The translations under genes were made by a program, and so were the position numbers. From Amaricoccus sp. (GTDB lineage: Bacteria > Pseudomonadota > Alphaproteobacteria > Rhodobacterales > Rhodobacteraceae): DNA of 64,000 bases. The DNA lies in assembly GCF_017995835.1 (NCBI RefSeq), contig NZ_JAGOID010000004.1, positions 1 through 64,000 on the forward strand. Direction: 5' to 3'. Shown in pieces: positions 7,532 to 16,244 of the stretch. The stretch's first letter is position 1. Each line of letters starts with the position of its first letter. The notes beneath the pieces are model-generated. The model ran no database searches, was not told where the DNA came from, and worked only from the letters and a program-made list of their open reading frames with translations.

Positions 7532-8728
7532 ATGTCCGAACCGATTCTCGTTTGCCCTTGCTGCGGGACGGAGATCCCGCTGACGCAGTCGCTGGCGGCC
7601 CCGCTGCTGGCGGCGGAGCGCAAGGCCATCGCCGCGCGCGAGGCGTCGCTGGCCGCGGCCCGCGCCAGCCTTGACGCCGAGGTTGCGGCCCGTGTCGAAG
7701 CCGAGCGCCCGCGCCTCGCCGGCGAGGCCGAGGCGGCCGCCGCGGCCGAGATGTCCGCGCTGCGCGCCGAGCTGGCCGCGCGCGAGGCGAAGCTCGCCGA
7801 GGCCCAGGCGGCGCAGGCCGAGGCGATGCGCCGCACCCGCGAGATCGACGAGGCCCGGCGCGAGCTCGACCTGACCATCGAACGCCGCGTGGCCGAGGGG
7901 CTCGCGGCCGTGCAGGCCGCGGCCCGCGTCCAGGCCGAGGAGGCGATGCGGCTCAAGGTCGCCGAGAAGGAGCAGCAGCTTGCCGGCATGCAGCGCACGA
8001 TCGACGAGCTGAAGCGCCGCGCCGAGCAGGGCAGCCAGCAGCTTCAGGGAGAGGTCCTGGAGCTGGACCTCGAGGCCGCGCTCGCCGCGCGCTTTCCGAC
8101 CGACCTCGTCGAGCCAGTGGCCAAGGGCGTTCACGGGGCCGACCTGGTGCAGCGCGTCACCGCGTCGGGCGGCCTGCGCGCCGGGGTGATCCTGTGGGAG
8201 ACCAAGCGCGCCCGGGTCTGGCAGGACGGCTGGCTCGCCAAGCTCCGCGCCGACCAGCGCGCCCAGGGGGCCGAGATCGCGGCGCTGGTGTCCGAGGCGC
8301 TGCCGAAGGGGATCGACGGCTTCGGCCTCGTCGACGGGATCTGGGTGGCGCCGCCGCGGCTGGCGCTGGCGCTGGCCGCCGCGCTGCGCTGCGGGCTTCT
8401 CGACCTCGCCGCCGCCCGCGTCGCGCAGGAGGGCCAGGGCACCAAGACCGAACTGGTCTACGACTACCTGCGCAGCCCGCGCTTCCGCCACCGGGTCGAG
8501 GCGATCGCCGAGCGTTTCAGCGACATGGCCGCGGATCTCGACCGCGAGAAGAAGACGACGCAGCGCCTCTGGGCCAAGCGCGAGATGCAGATTTCCGGCG
8601 TGCTGGACGCGACCTACGGTCTCTACGGCGACCTGCAGGGCATCATGGGCAAGGCCCTGCCCGGCATCGACGGCCTCGACGCACCGATGCTCGACGCGCC
8701 GGACGAGGGACTGCACGCTGCGGAATGA
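7532..8728 (+). CDS. DUF2130 domain protein with zinc ribbon and coiled coil
   Basis: This 398-residue protein starts MSEPILVCPCCGTEIPLTQS, a short zinc-ribbon-like CPCC motif. A long alanine- and glutamate-rich coiled coil follows at about residues 25-190. The C-terminal half is the DUF2130 domain, which contains GVILWETKRARVWQDGWLAK and the conserved run KREMQISGVLDATYGLYGDL. The fold is distantly nuclease-like, but the function of the family is not established. ATG 7532 is preceded by GAAAGAGAGG. An upstream in-frame start adds 27 unrelated residues and is rejected. Confidence 0.85.
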   Translation: MSEPILVCPCCGTEIPLTQSLAAPLLAAERKAIAAREASLAAARASLDAEVAARVEAERPRLAGEAEAAAAAEMSALRAELAAREAKLAEAQAAQAEAMRRTREIDEARRELDLTIERRVAEGLAAVQAAARVQAEEAMRLKVAEKEQQLAGMQRTIDELKRRAEQGSQQLQGEVLELDLEAALAARFPTDLVEPVAKGVHGADLVQRVTASGGLRAGVILWETKRARVWQDGWLAKLRADQRAQGAEIAALVSEALPKGIDGFGLVDGIWVAPPRLALALAAALRCGLLDLAAARVAQEGQGTKTELVYDYLRSPRFRHRVEAIAERFSDMAADLDREKKTTQRLWAKREMQISGVLDATYGLYGDLQGIMGKALPGIDGLDAPMLDAPDEGLHAAE

Positions 8729-8934
8729 CGGTCACGGGATTGATCCGCGTCGGCGACGCGCAGACCTCCGGCGGCCTGACAGGTTTCCGTCGGAAGACTT
8801 CGGCGTCAAAGGTTTACGGCGGATCCTTCGATGCACACCCCATGCACAACGTATGCACAACGCATATGCCAGGCAAAAGAGTCGGGATTGAATCGTTAAT
8901 GCAGGCGCGAGGCATTCAGGCGGAGGCCGTATAA
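8725..8934 (+). CDS. Possible small ORF overlapping the DUF2130 stop
   Basis: A 69-residue frame starts with ATG inside the preceding stop codon (ATGA overlap). No family is recognised, and no membrane segment or motif is visible. Its middle coincides with the three ATGCACA repeats at 8831-8861, which suggests the region is regulatory rather than coding. The overlap geometry is the only support. Confidence 0.2.
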   Translation: MTVTGLIRVGDAQTSGGLTGFRRKTSASKVYGGSFDAHPMHNVCTTHMPGKRVGIESLMQARGIQAEAV

Positions 8935-9200
8935 CACCGCCGGCATGTGCAGTCGCCAGCCCTGTCCGTCGCGTCCCGGCCCGCTTTGGCCGGCGCTTCA
9001 CGTATCCGACTTTGGTCGAACTCGACTCGAACGAGATCAATGGTTTGGCTGGACCTTGCGCCTCGGGCGAGACCGCTGCGCGGGCGGGAAGGTTGACTTT
9101 CGCGGCCGGGCGCGCAATCGAACGGGTGACGCGCCGCGGGTTCGCCCCGATTTGGCGCCGTCCCACGGCCGCGTGACGCTGCGAACGAAGGACGAGAGCG
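8729..9200 (+). other. 472-bp gap upstream of hemA, presumed promoter region
   Basis: No convincing gene is present. The region holds the ATGCACA triplicate at 8831-8861, the inverted repeat at 8852-8866 and some AT-richer sequence around 8880-8935. No good match to an FNR box (TTGAT-N4-ATCAA) or a PpsR/CrtJ site was seen. Both would be plausible for hemA control in this group. Confidence 0.5.
8831..8866 (+). promoter_or_regulatory. Three ATGCACA repeats at exact 11-bp spacing plus inverted repeat
   Basis: ATGCACA starts at 8831, 8842 and 8853, so the copies lie on the same face of the helix. The third copy runs into TATGC-ACAAC-GCATA (8852-8866), an inverted repeat. The set lies 335-370 bp upstream of the hemA start and may bind a regulator. 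The protein is unknown. Confidence 0.4.
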
Positions 9201-10415
9201 ATGAGCTACGACGCGCTGTTCCGCGAGCAGCTGGACGCCCTGAAGGCGGAGGGCAACTACCGGGTCTTCGCCGAACTGGAGCGCCGCGCCGGCGCGTTCC
9301 CCGCCGCCGTCCGCCATGTCGACGGCGGCAGGGGCGACGTCACCGTCTGGTGCTCGAACGACTATCTCGGGATGGGCCAGCACCCGGACGTGCTCGCCGC
9401 CATGCACGAGGCGCTCGACCGCTGCGGAGCCGGCGCCGGCGGCACGCGCAACATCTCCGGCACCAACCACGACCACGTGCTGCTCGAGGCCGAGCTCGCG
9501 GATCTGCACGGCAAGGAGGCGGCGCTTCTCTTCACCTCCGGCTACGTCTCGAACTGGGCGACCCTCGGCACCCTCGGCGCGCGCCTGCCCGGCGTGGTGA
9601 TCCTGTCCGACGCGCTGAACCACGCCTCGATGATCGAGGGCATCCGTCACGCGCGTTGCGACCGGCGGATCTGGCGGCACAACGACCCGGCCGACCTCGA
9701 GCGCCAGCTCGCGGCGATCGAGCCGGGCCGCCCGAAGATCGTCGCCTTCGAGAGCGTCTATTCCATGGACGGCGACATCGCGCCCATGGAGGAGATCGTC
9801 GAGGTGGCGGAGCGCCACGGCGCGATGACCTATCTCGACGAGGTGCATGCGGTCGGCCTCTACGGCCCCCGCGGCGGCGGCGTCGCCGAGGAGCGGGGGC
9901 TGATGGAGCGCATCGACCTGATCGAGGGCACGCTCGGCAAGGCCTTCGGCGTCGTCGGCGGCTACATCGCCGGGTCGTCCGCGCTCGTCGATTTCGTGCG
10001 CAGTTTCGCCAGCGGCTTCATCTTCACCACCGCCCTGCCGCCGGCGATCGCCGCGGGCGCGCGGGCGTCGGTCCGCCACCTCAAGTCCAGCCAGGTCGAG
10101 CGGCTGCGCCAGCGTCGCCAGGTCGCCCGCCTGCGCGAGCGGCTCGACGCGATCGGCATCCCGCACCTGCGCAATCCGAGCCACATCGTCCCGGTGATGG
10201 TGAACGATCCGGTCAAGTGCAAACTGATCTCGGACATCCTGCTCGGCGAGTTCGGCATCTATGTCCAGCCGATCAACTATCCGACGGTCCCGCGGGGTTC
10301 CGAGCGCCTGCGCTTCACGCCGTCTCCGCTGCACACGGACGAGGAACTCGCCCGGCTCGTTTCCGCGCTCGGCGCGCTCTGGTCCCGCTGCGCCCTGTCG
10401 CGGGCCGTCGCCTGA
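9201..10415 (+). CDS. hemA: 5-aminolevulinate synthase
   Basis: This 404-residue PLP enzyme condenses glycine with succinyl-CoA to 5-aminolevulinate, the first step of heme and bacteriochlorophyll synthesis in alphaproteobacteria (Shemin pathway). It has the substrate loop [17 protein letters not shown], the glycine-rich [15 protein letters not shown], and the PLP lysine in EGTLGKAFG (about Lys247). Length and C-terminus ([20 protein letters not shown]) match the Rhodobacter HemA/HemT type. GAAGGACGAGAGCG precedes ATG 9201. It stands alone, with the iron-storage genes just downstream. Confidence 0.97.
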   Translation: MSYDALFREQLDALKAEGNYRVFAELERRAGAFPAAVRHVDGGRGDVTVWCSNDYLGMGQHPDVLAAMHEALDRCGAGAGGTRNISGTNHDHVLLEAELADLHGKEAALLFTSGYVSNWATLGTLGARLPGVVILSDALNHASMIEGIRHARCDRRIWRHNDPADLERQLAAIEPGRPKIVAFESVYSMDGDIAPMEEIVEVAERHGAMTYLDEVHAVGLYGPRGGGVAEERGLMERIDLIEGTLGKAFGVVGGYIAGSSALVDFVRSFASGFIFTTALPPAIAAGARASVRHLKSSQVERLRQRRQVARLRERLDAIGIPHLRNPSHIVPVMVNDPVKCKLISDILLGEFGIYVQPINYPTVPRGSERLRFTPSPLHTDEELARLVSALGALWSRCALSRAVA

Positions 10416-10444
10416 GAGAGGCTTGCATTTTCCGACCGTAACTG

Positions 10445-10460
10445 TCAGGTATGTACCTGA
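10445..10460 (+). promoter_or_regulatory. Inverted repeat TCAGGTA-TG-TACCTGA upstream of bfd
   Basis: A perfect 7-bp inverted repeat with a 2-bp centre lies about 77 bp before the bfd start. Its symmetry and position suggest an operator for a dimeric regulator. It does not match the Irr-type sequence seen in front of bfr, so it may be a different control. The binding protein is unknown. Confidence 0.4.
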
Positions 10461-10536
10461 ACTGAATCGGTCGGGAATTCGTGGTGGCGCAGCGCATCCG
10501 AATCGACACTCGGGCCGGCATGGGCGCTCCGCGGCC

Positions 10537-10788
10537 ATGATCGTCTGCTCCTGCACCGGCGTCACCGATCGCGACATTCGCCAGGCCATCGCCTGGATGC
10601 GGGCCTCCGATCCCCTGACGCTGATCACGCCCGGCAAGATCTACCGCGCCCTCGGCAAGTCCGCGAACTGCGGCGGCTGCGTGCGCCTCTTCATCGAGCA
10701 CATCCGCTCCGACGAGAACTTCGCCGTTCCGGTGGAACTGCGGAACCTGCGCGGCGCCACACTGGCGCGCAGCGTCGAGGAGGCCTGA
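10537..10788 (+). CDS. bfd: Bacterioferritin-associated ferredoxin-type [2Fe-2S] protein
   Basis: This 83-residue protein has the BFD arrangement of four cysteines: Cys4 and Cys6 (MIVCSCTGVTD) and Cys45 and Cys48 (SANCGGC). Bfd reduces and releases ferric iron stored in bacterioferritin. Its position just before bfr supports this role. ATG 10537 is chosen because Cys4/Cys6 must sit at the extreme N-terminus; a longer in-frame extension has no family match. There are 111 bp and a separate control site between bfd and bfr, so they may be transcribed separately. Confidence 0.92.
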   Translation: MIVCSCTGVTDRDIRQAIAWMRASDPLTLITPGKIYRALGKSANCGGCVRLFIEHIRSDENFAVPVELRNLRGATLARSVEEA

Positions 10789-10803
10789 ACCCGGGCTTCC
10801 GGT

Positions 10804-10820
10804 TTTAGAACGATTCCATA
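10804..10820 (+). promoter_or_regulatory. Candidate iron-control (ICE/Irr-type) site upstream of bfr
   Basis: TTTAGAA-CGA-TTCCATA matches the alphaproteobacterial Irr box TTTAGAA-N3-TTCTAAA in all of the left arm and five of seven bases of the right arm. It lies 80 bp before bfr. Irr is known to control bacterioferritin genes in this class. It shares GAACGATTCCA with the site in front of the NifU-type gene at 26683. Confidence 0.5.
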
Positions 10821-10899
10821 TTGCGGGTCCGGTCCGGCTCCCGTAGGTTGCCTGTGCGTGGGCGTCTGGCCCTCGGCGGCACACCGAAGGGGATGAGCG

Positions 10900-11385
10900 A
10901 TGAAGGGTGACAAGGGCGTCATCGAGTACCTCAACAAGGCGCTCCGGAGCGAGCTGACCGCGATCAGCCAGTACTGGCTGCATTACCGTCTGCAGGCCGA
11001 CTGGGGCGTCGGCAAGCTCGCGGAGAAGTCGCGCAAGGAGTCCATCGAGGAGATGGGCCACGCCGACAAGCTGATGGACCGCATCATCTTCCTCGAGGGG
11101 CATCCGAACCTTCAGACGCTCGATCCGCTCCGCATCGGCGAAAGCCCGGTCGAGGCGCTGAAGTGCGACCTGGCCGCCGAGTACGACGCGCGCACGCTCT
11201 ACAAGGAGGCCCGCGACTACTGCGACAAGGTCGGCGACTACGTGTCGAAGAACCTTTTCGAGGAGCTGATGGGCGACGAGGAAGGCCATATCGACTTTCT
11301 CGAGACGCAGCTCGATCTCGTCGAGCGGATCGGCGAGCAGAACTGGAACCAGCTCAACGCCAAGTCCACGGACGAGGTCGAATAG
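10900..11385 (+). CDS. bfr: Bacterioferritin
   Basis: This 161-residue four-helix protein has every expected functional residue: ferroxidase ligands Glu18, Glu51, His54, Glu94, Glu127 and His130, and the heme-binding Met52 in [12 protein letters not shown]. It forms a 24-subunit shell that oxidises ferrous iron and stores it as mineral. The start at 10900 fits the conserved [13 protein letters not shown]-terminus. It is paired with bfd upstream and with an Irr-like site at 10804, so iron control is likely. Confidence 0.97.
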   Translation: MKGDKGVIEYLNKALRSELTAISQYWLHYRLQADWGVGKLAEKSRKESIEEMGHADKLMDRIIFLEGHPNLQTLDPLRIGESPVEALKCDLAAEYDARTLYKEARDYCDKVGDYVSKNLFEELMGDEEGHIDFLETQLDLVERIGEQNWNQLNAKSTDEVE

Positions 11386-11705
11386 ACCACGGGCCGTGCG
11401 GCGACCGGCTACCCGCTCTTGCGCCGGCGGTCCACGGGCCGTCCGGCGTCGCCGTAGCGCCGCTGCATCCCGGCGCCGCGGCGGCGTACCGCGCCCGGGG
11501 TCTGCACGAGTGACGGTGGCCGTCGCGATCTGGACGCAATTCCAACAGGTTGACGCCTGCCCGCCGGGCGATTGACAAGGCGGGACCCCGCGATGATGGT
11601 TGTTCCGCTGCATTCCCCGGAAACACGGGGCGGGCGGGAGGATCGCGCGATGACAGGGACGGAGGCCCCGGAGAGAGGCGCCGCGCTGCGTGGACGGGTC
11701 GGGCG
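11386..11705 (+). other. 320-bp gap between bfr and xylB
   Basis: No gene is supported. CCACGGGCCGT occurs twice (about 11390 and 11432), and TTGACA near 11573 may be part of a promoter for xylB, but no good -10 box follows at the right distance. A possible reverse-strand frame ending near 11409 is arginine-rich low-complexity sequence and was not called. Confidence 0.4.
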
Positions 11706-13151
11706 ATGAGCTATCTCGGCATCGACATCGGCACGTCGTCGGTCAAGTCGGCGCTGTTCGACGACCGGCAGCGGCTGATCGGGCAGGCCTCCGTCCCGCT
11801 CGACATCTCGCGCCCGCAGGCGGGCTGGTCCGAGCAGGACCCGGAGGCTTGGTGGGCCGCCGTCGAGGCGACGCTCGACCGCCTGGCGGCCGAGCACGGG
11901 CTCGGCGGGCTGCGCGGCGTCGGCCTGTCGGGACAGATGCACGGGGCCGTGCTGCTCGACGCCGACGACCGGGTGCTGCGGCCGGCGATCCTGTGGAACG
12001 ACGGCCGTTCCGGGGCGGAATGCGCCGAGATCGAGGCGGCTTTCCCGCGCGCCCGAGAGATCGCGGGCAACATCGCCATGGCGGGGTTCACCGCGCCGAA
12101 GCTCGCCTGGGTCGCAAGGCACGAGCCGCGGATCTTCGAGCACGTCTCGACCGTTCTCCTGCCCAAGGACTACGTGCGCTTCCGCCTGACCGGGCACCAT
12201 GTTTCGGACATGTCCGACGCCTCCGGCACGCTGTGGCTCGATGTCGCGGCGCGCGACTGGTCGGACGACCTCCTCGAGGCGACCGGGCTCAACCGCGCGC
12301 AGATGCCGCGACTGGTCGAGGGCTCCGAGTCCTCGGGCGAGCTGCTGCCCGAGCTGGCGCGGCGCTGGGGCGTCACGGGTCCGGCGGTCGTCGCCGGCGG
12401 GGCGGGCGACAATGCAGCGGCCGCCTGCGGAGTGGGGGTGGTCACCCCGGGCTCCGCCTTCGTCTCGATCGGGACCTCGGGCGTGCTCTTCGTCTCGAAC
12501 GCACGGTTTTCGCCGAACACCGCCGGCGCGGTGCATGCCTTCTGCCACGCCATCCCGGACACCTGGCACCAGATGGGGGTGATCCTGTCGGCGGCGGACA
12601 GCCTGGAATGGCTGTCGCGGATCACCGGCCGGCCGGCCCGCGACCTTGCCGCCGCGGTCGGCGCGCCGGATCGGGCCTCGCCGGTGGCGTTCCTGCCCTA
12701 TCTCTCCGGCGAGCGGACCCCCCACAACGACCCCGCGGCGCGCGGGGCCTTCGTCGGGCTCGCGCAGGCGCATGATGCGACCGATCTCGCGCAGGCGGTG
12801 ATGGAGGGCGTCGCCTTCGCCTTCGCCGACTGCCAGGCGGCGCTCGCCGCGGCGGGGACGGACTTCGACAGCGCGCTCGCCGTCGGCGGCGGCTCGCGCT
12901 CCGACGCCTGGCTCAGGATCATCGCAGCGGCGCTCGACCGGCCGCTCCGCCTCGCCGCCGACAGCGATATCGGCGCCGCGCTCGGCGCCGCGCGCCTCGC
13001 CCTTTGCGCCGCCGAGGGCGCCGACCCGCACGAGGTCTGCGCCGCGCCGGAGACCTTGCGGGTGATCGCGCCCGACCCGGGCCTCGCGGCCTCGTACCGC
13101 GAGGCCCTGGCCCGGCACCGGGCGCTCTATCCGGCGCTGAAGGGCGCCTAG
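11706..13151 (+). CDS. xylB: Xylulokinase
   Basis: This 481-residue FGGY-family sugar kinase phosphorylates D-xylulose to xylulose 5-phosphate for the pentose phosphate pathway. The N-terminal phosphate loop is [30 protein letters not shown] carries the substrate-side residues, and the C-terminal ATP site has GGDN-like [12 protein letters not shown] and [16 protein letters not shown] 11706 is used because the protein then begins directly at the phosphate loop; a longer frame adds 52 unrelated residues. xylA follows after 56 bp on the same strand, which confirms the substrate. No xylose transporter or regulator gene is adjacent. Confidence 0.94.
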   Translation: MSYLGIDIGTSSVKSALFDDRQRLIGQASVPLDISRPQAGWSEQDPEAWWAAVEATLDRLAAEHGLGGLRGVGLSGQMHGAVLLDADDRVLRPAILWNDGRSGAECAEIEAAFPRAREIAGNIAMAGFTAPKLAWVARHEPRIFEHVSTVLLPKDYVRFRLTGHHVSDMSDASGTLWLDVAARDWSDDLLEATGLNRAQMPRLVEGSESSGELLPELARRWGVTGPAVVAGGAGDNAAAACGVGVVTPGSAFVSIGTSGVLFVSNARFSPNTAGAVHAFCHAIPDTWHQMGVILSAADSLEWLSRITGRPARDLAAAVGAPDRASPVAFLPYLSGERTPHNDPAARGAFVGLAQAHDATDLAQAVMEGVAFAFADCQAALAAAGTDFDSALAVGGGSRSDAWLRIIAAALDRPLRLAADSDIGAALGAARLALCAAEGADPHEVCAAPETLRVIAPDPGLAASYREALARHRALYPALKGA

Positions 13152-13207
13152 GTCGGCAGCGCGCCGCCCCCGGAGTTTCCTTTCAAAGCCCACGGAAAGG
13201 CCACGGC

Positions 13208-14509
13208 ATGAGCGACTTCTTCGCCGGCATCGACAAGATCCCGTTCAAGGGCCCCGACAGCGACGACCCGCTCGCCTATCGCTTCTACGAGCCGGCGCGG
13301 ATCGTACTCGGCAAGCCGATGGCCGAGCAGCTCCGCATCGCCGTCGCCTACTGGCACTCCTTCGCCTGGCCGGGGAGCGACCCGTTCGGCGGCCCGACCT
13401 TCGAGCGGCCGTGGTTCGACGGCGGGATGGAGGCGGCGCGGCTGAAGGCCGAGGTCGCCTTCGAGATGTTCTCGATCCTCGGCACGCCGTTCTACACCTT
13501 CCACGACCGCGACGTCGCGCCCGAGGGCCGGAGCCTCGCCGAGTCGAGCCGCAACGTGCGCGAGATCGCCGACGTCTTCGCGAAGAAGCAGGAGGAGACC
13601 GGCGTGAAGCTCCTCTGGGGGACCGCCAACCTCTTTTCCAACCGGCGCTACATGGCCGGCGCGGCGACCAACCCCGACCCGGACGTGTTCGCCTACGCGG
13701 CGGCGCAGGTGAAGGACGCGATCGACGTCACCCACCGGCTCGGCGGCGCGAACTACGTGCTCTGGGGCGGCCGCGAGGGCTACGAGACCCTGCTCAACAC
13801 CGACATGAAGGCGGAGCTCGACCATGCCGGGCGGTTCCTCGCCATGGTGGTCGACTACAAGCACAGGATCGGCTTTCCGGGCGCGATCCTGATCGAGCCG
13901 AAGCCGCAGGAACCGACCAAGCACCAGTACGACTACGACGTCGCCACCGTCTTCAGCTTCCTGAAGCGGTTCGGGCTGGAGGCGGAGGTCAAGGTCAACA
14001 TCGAGGTCGGGCACGCCGTCCTCGCCGGGCATTCCTTCGAGCACGAGATCGCCACGGCGGCGGCGCTCGGGATCTTCGGATCGGTGGACGCCAACCGCAA
14101 CGACTACCAGTCGGGCTGGGACACCGACCAGTTCCCGAACAACGCGCCAGAGATGGCGCTGGCCGTCTACTGCATCCTGAAGGCCGGCGGCTTCACCACC
14201 GGCGGCTTCAATTTCGATTCGAAGCTCCGGCGCCAGTCGCTCGATCCCCGGGACCTGATCGCCGCCCATGTCGGCGGCGTCGACATCTGCGCCCGGGCGC
14301 TCCTCTCGGCCGCCGCGATGGTCGAGGACGGCGGACTCGAGAAGGCGCTCGCGGCGCGCTACGCCGGGTGGGAGAGCCCCGAGGCCCGGGCGATGCTGAC
14401 CTCGGACCTCGAGACGATAGCGGCGCGGGTCGACCGGGAGGGCCTCGAGCCGCAGCCGCGCTCGGGGCGGCAGGAGATGCTGGAGAACTGGGTCAACCGC
14501 TTCGTCTGA
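13208..14509 (+). CDS. xylA: Xylose isomerase
   Basis: This 433-residue TIM-barrel enzyme converts D-xylose to D-xylulose. Catalytic and metal-binding segments are visible: [10 protein letters not shown] (catalytic His), [35 protein letters not shown] region, [18 protein letters not shown] and [19 protein letters not shown]. Length matches the class II (long) isomerases. The start at 13208 follows GGAAAGG. It forms an operon with xylB. A strong GC hairpin at 14528-14550 follows the stop. Confidence 0.96.
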   Translation: MSDFFAGIDKIPFKGPDSDDPLAYRFYEPARIVLGKPMAEQLRIAVAYWHSFAWPGSDPFGGPTFERPWFDGGMEAARLKAEVAFEMFSILGTPFYTFHDRDVAPEGRSLAESSRNVREIADVFAKKQEETGVKLLWGTANLFSNRRYMAGAATNPDPDVFAYAAAQVKDAIDVTHRLGGANYVLWGGREGYETLLNTDMKAELDHAGRFLAMVVDYKHRIGFPGAILIEPKPQEPTKHQYDYDVATVFSFLKRFGLEAEVKVNIEVGHAVLAGHSFEHEIATAAALGIFGSVDANRNDYQSGWDTDQFPNNAPEMALAVYCILKAGGFTTGGFNFDSKLRRQSLDPRDLIAAHVGGVDICARALLSAAAMVEDGGLEKALAARYAGWESPEARAMLTSDLETIAARVDREGLEPQPRSGRQEMLENWVNRFV

Positions 14510-14527
14510 CCCGGACTCCCGTGCGCC

Positions 14528-14627
14528 GGTCCGCCCGTGCCGGGCGGACCCATGCGCCGCGTCGACGTCGCGCGCGTGGCGGCGTTCCGCTCGCGGCGCG
14601 CTGCGACGTCGCGCCGGCGGCGCCGTT
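14528..14627 (+). repeat. GC-rich intergenic palindromic repeat, copy B, with terminator-like hairpin
   Basis: The left part is a perfect 9-bp stem (GGTCCGCCC / GGGCGGACC, 14528-14550) with a 5-base loop. It is followed by GCGCCGCGTCGACGTCGCGC, a central GCGGCGCG and GCGCCGGCGGCGCCGTT. The same blocks occur at 5957, 17002 (reverse) and 50470. It lies between the convergent genes xylA and ilvE and could serve as terminator for one or both. Confidence 0.6.
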
Positions 14628-14689
14628 TTCCAGCCTCCGGCGTCTGGCGGGGCGGAAACGTGGTCCGTTCCGCGCCCCGGGGCCGGGCG

Positions 14690-15574
14690 TCAGGCGGCTG
14701 CGAGCCGGCCGCGCACCAGCTTCTCGTAGTCGCCGGCGATCGACCGGGTAAGCGCGCCGACCTCGAAGCTGTAGTCGCCGATCGAGCCGACCGGCGTCAC
14801 CTCGGCGGCGGTTCCGGTGAGCCAGCACTGCTCGAAGCCCTCCATCTCGGCGGGTTCGATATGGCGTTCCACCACCTTGACGCCGCGCTCCTTCAGCATC
14901 TGGACCACGGTCTGGCGGGTGATGCCGTTGAGGAAGCAGTCGGGCTTCGGGGTGTGGACTTCCTCGCCCTTGACGAAGAACACGTTGGCGCCGGTCGCCT
15001 CGGCGACGTAGCCGCGATAGTCCATCATCAGCGCGTCCGAACAGCCCTTCGCTTCGGCGGCGTGCTTCGACATGGTGCAGATCATGTAGAGCCCGGCCGC
15101 CTTGGCGAAGGAGGGGATCGTCTCCGGCGAGGGGCGCTTCCAGGCCGAGATGTCAAGCTTCGCGCCCTTCATCTTGGCGTCGCCGTAGTAGGCGCCCCAT
15201 TCCCAGACCGCGATGGCGAGGTGGACGGGGTTGCGCGACGAGGCGACGCCCATGTCCGGGCCGGAGCCGCGCCAGATCACCGGGCGGACATAGGCGTCGG
15301 TGAAGCCGTTCTTCGCCAGCGTCGCGACCTTGGCGGCCTCGATCTCGTCCGCGGTGAAGGGATGCGGAATGTCGAGATAGTCGCAGGACTTCAGCAGCCG
15401 CTCGGTGTGCTCGCGGCTCTTGAAGATGTTGCCCTCGTAGCAGCGCTCGCCCTCGAAGACCGACGAGGCGTAGTGCAGCGCATGGGTCAGCACGTGGACT
15501 TTGGCGTCGCGCCAGGGCACGAACGCCCCATCGACCCAGATGAACCCGTCGCGATCGTCGTATGCGCCAGCCAT
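14690..15574 (-). CDS. ilvE: Branched-chain amino acid aminotransferase
   Basis: This 294-residue fold-type IV PLP enzyme performs the last step of Val, Leu and Ile synthesis. It has the N-terminal FIWVDGAFVPWRDAKVHVLT, the PLP lysine in SFAKAAGLYM, GYVAEATGANVFFVKG and the C-terminal CWLTGTAAEVTPVGSIGDYS that binds the cofactor phosphate. It reads divergently from the petP-like gene, with a 151-bp shared control region. Length and motifs are normal. Confidence 0.95.
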   Translation of the reverse strand: MAGAYDDRDGFIWVDGAFVPWRDAKVHVLTHALHYASSVFEGERCYEGNIFKSREHTERLLKSCDYLDIPHPFTADEIEAAKVATLAKNGFTDAYVRPVIWRGSGPDMGVASSRNPVHLAIAVWEWGAYYGDAKMKGAKLDISAWKRPSPETIPSFAKAAGLYMICTMSKHAAEAKGCSDALMMDYRGYVAEATGANVFFVKGEEVHTPKPDCFLNGITRQTVVQMLKERGVKVVERHIEPAEMEGFEQCWLTGTAAEVTPVGSIGDYSFEVGALTRSIAGDYEKLVRGRLAAA

Positions 15575-15670
15575 GGCGTTCGCTCCCTCGGTATTCCGAT
15601 TGTTGCGCCCTGCTCCGCACCTGCGACAGTTTCTTCAGGACGCTGCGGGAGGCGGGGTAGCACTCGGGGC

Positions 15671-15699
15671 TTGGAATGTCAACAACGCTGACATAAACT
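15671..15699 (+). promoter_or_regulatory. Candidate petP promoter with operator filling the spacer
   Basis: TTGGAA (15671-15676) and TAAACT (15694-15699) are 17 bp apart, a good -35/-10 pair. The spacer is exactly the inverted repeat TGTCA-ACAACGC-TGACA (15677-15693), with the flanking A and T extending each arm to six bases. A repressor bound there would block polymerase, so autoregulation by the MarR-type PetP is a natural guess. Confidence 0.5.
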
Positions 15700-15725
15700 G
15701 CGAAACGCCCCAGCAGGAACGCCCG

Positions 15726-16244
15726 ATGGCTCAGAGCGGCTTCTCGATCAACCCGACCCGCAGCGAGCAGCTGCTGTTCCTGACCGACGACCAGCTCCGC
15801 CAGGGCATCGAGCTGATGTTCTTCGCCTATCGCGAGTTCACCGCCGACCCCGACCGCATCCTCGACTCCCGCGGCTACGGACGCGCGCACCATCGCGCCG
15901 TGCACTTCATCAACCGCAGGCCGGGGCTGACGGTGAACGAGCTTCTCGACTTCCTCGGGGTGACGAAGCAGTCGCTGAACCGGGTGCTGCGCCAGCTCGT
16001 CGAGGACGGACTGGTCGAGAGCCGGGTCGGCGCCGCCGACCGGCGCCAGCGCAACCTTCGGCTGACGGAAGCGGGCCGCGCGCTGGAGCACGAGCTTTCC
16101 GGGGCCCAGCGCCGCCGCATGCGGGCGGCCTTCTCGCTCGCCGGTCCGGAGGCGGTGCACGGCTTCCGCACCGTTCTGGAGGCGATGATCGATCCCGAGA
16201 CCCGTGAGCGGGTGCTCGGGGCGCTCGACCGGGACCGGTCGTGA
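15726..16244 (+). CDS. petP: MarR-family transcriptional regulator, PetP-like
   Basis: This 172-residue winged-helix regulator has the recognition region DFLGVTKQSLNRVLRQL followed by the wing VESRVGAADRRQRNLRL. It overlaps the following response-regulator gene by four bases (GTGA). This order matches petP-petR of Rhodobacter capsulatus, where both proteins are needed for expression of the cytochrome bc1 (petABC) genes. No pet structural genes are in this window, so the assignment rests on gene pairing and sequence type. ATG 15726 is chosen for family length. Confidence 0.75.
   Translation: MAQSGFSINPTRSEQLLFLTDDQLRQGIELMFFAYREFTADPDRILDSRGYGRAHHRAVHFINRRPGLTVNELLDFLGVTKQSLNRVLRQLVEDGLVESRVGAADRRQRNLRLTEAGRALEHELSGAQRRRMRAAFSLAGPEAVHGFRTVLEAMIDPETRERVLGALDRDRS

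Noticed and set aside
9030..9045. GAGATCAATGG as half of an FNR box near hemA
   Set aside because: No matching TTGAT half-site at the correct spacing.
8732..9166. A 144-residue reverse-strand frame in the hemA upstream gap
   Set aside because: Low-complexity Arg-rich product with no motif and no ribosome-binding site; the region looks regulatory.
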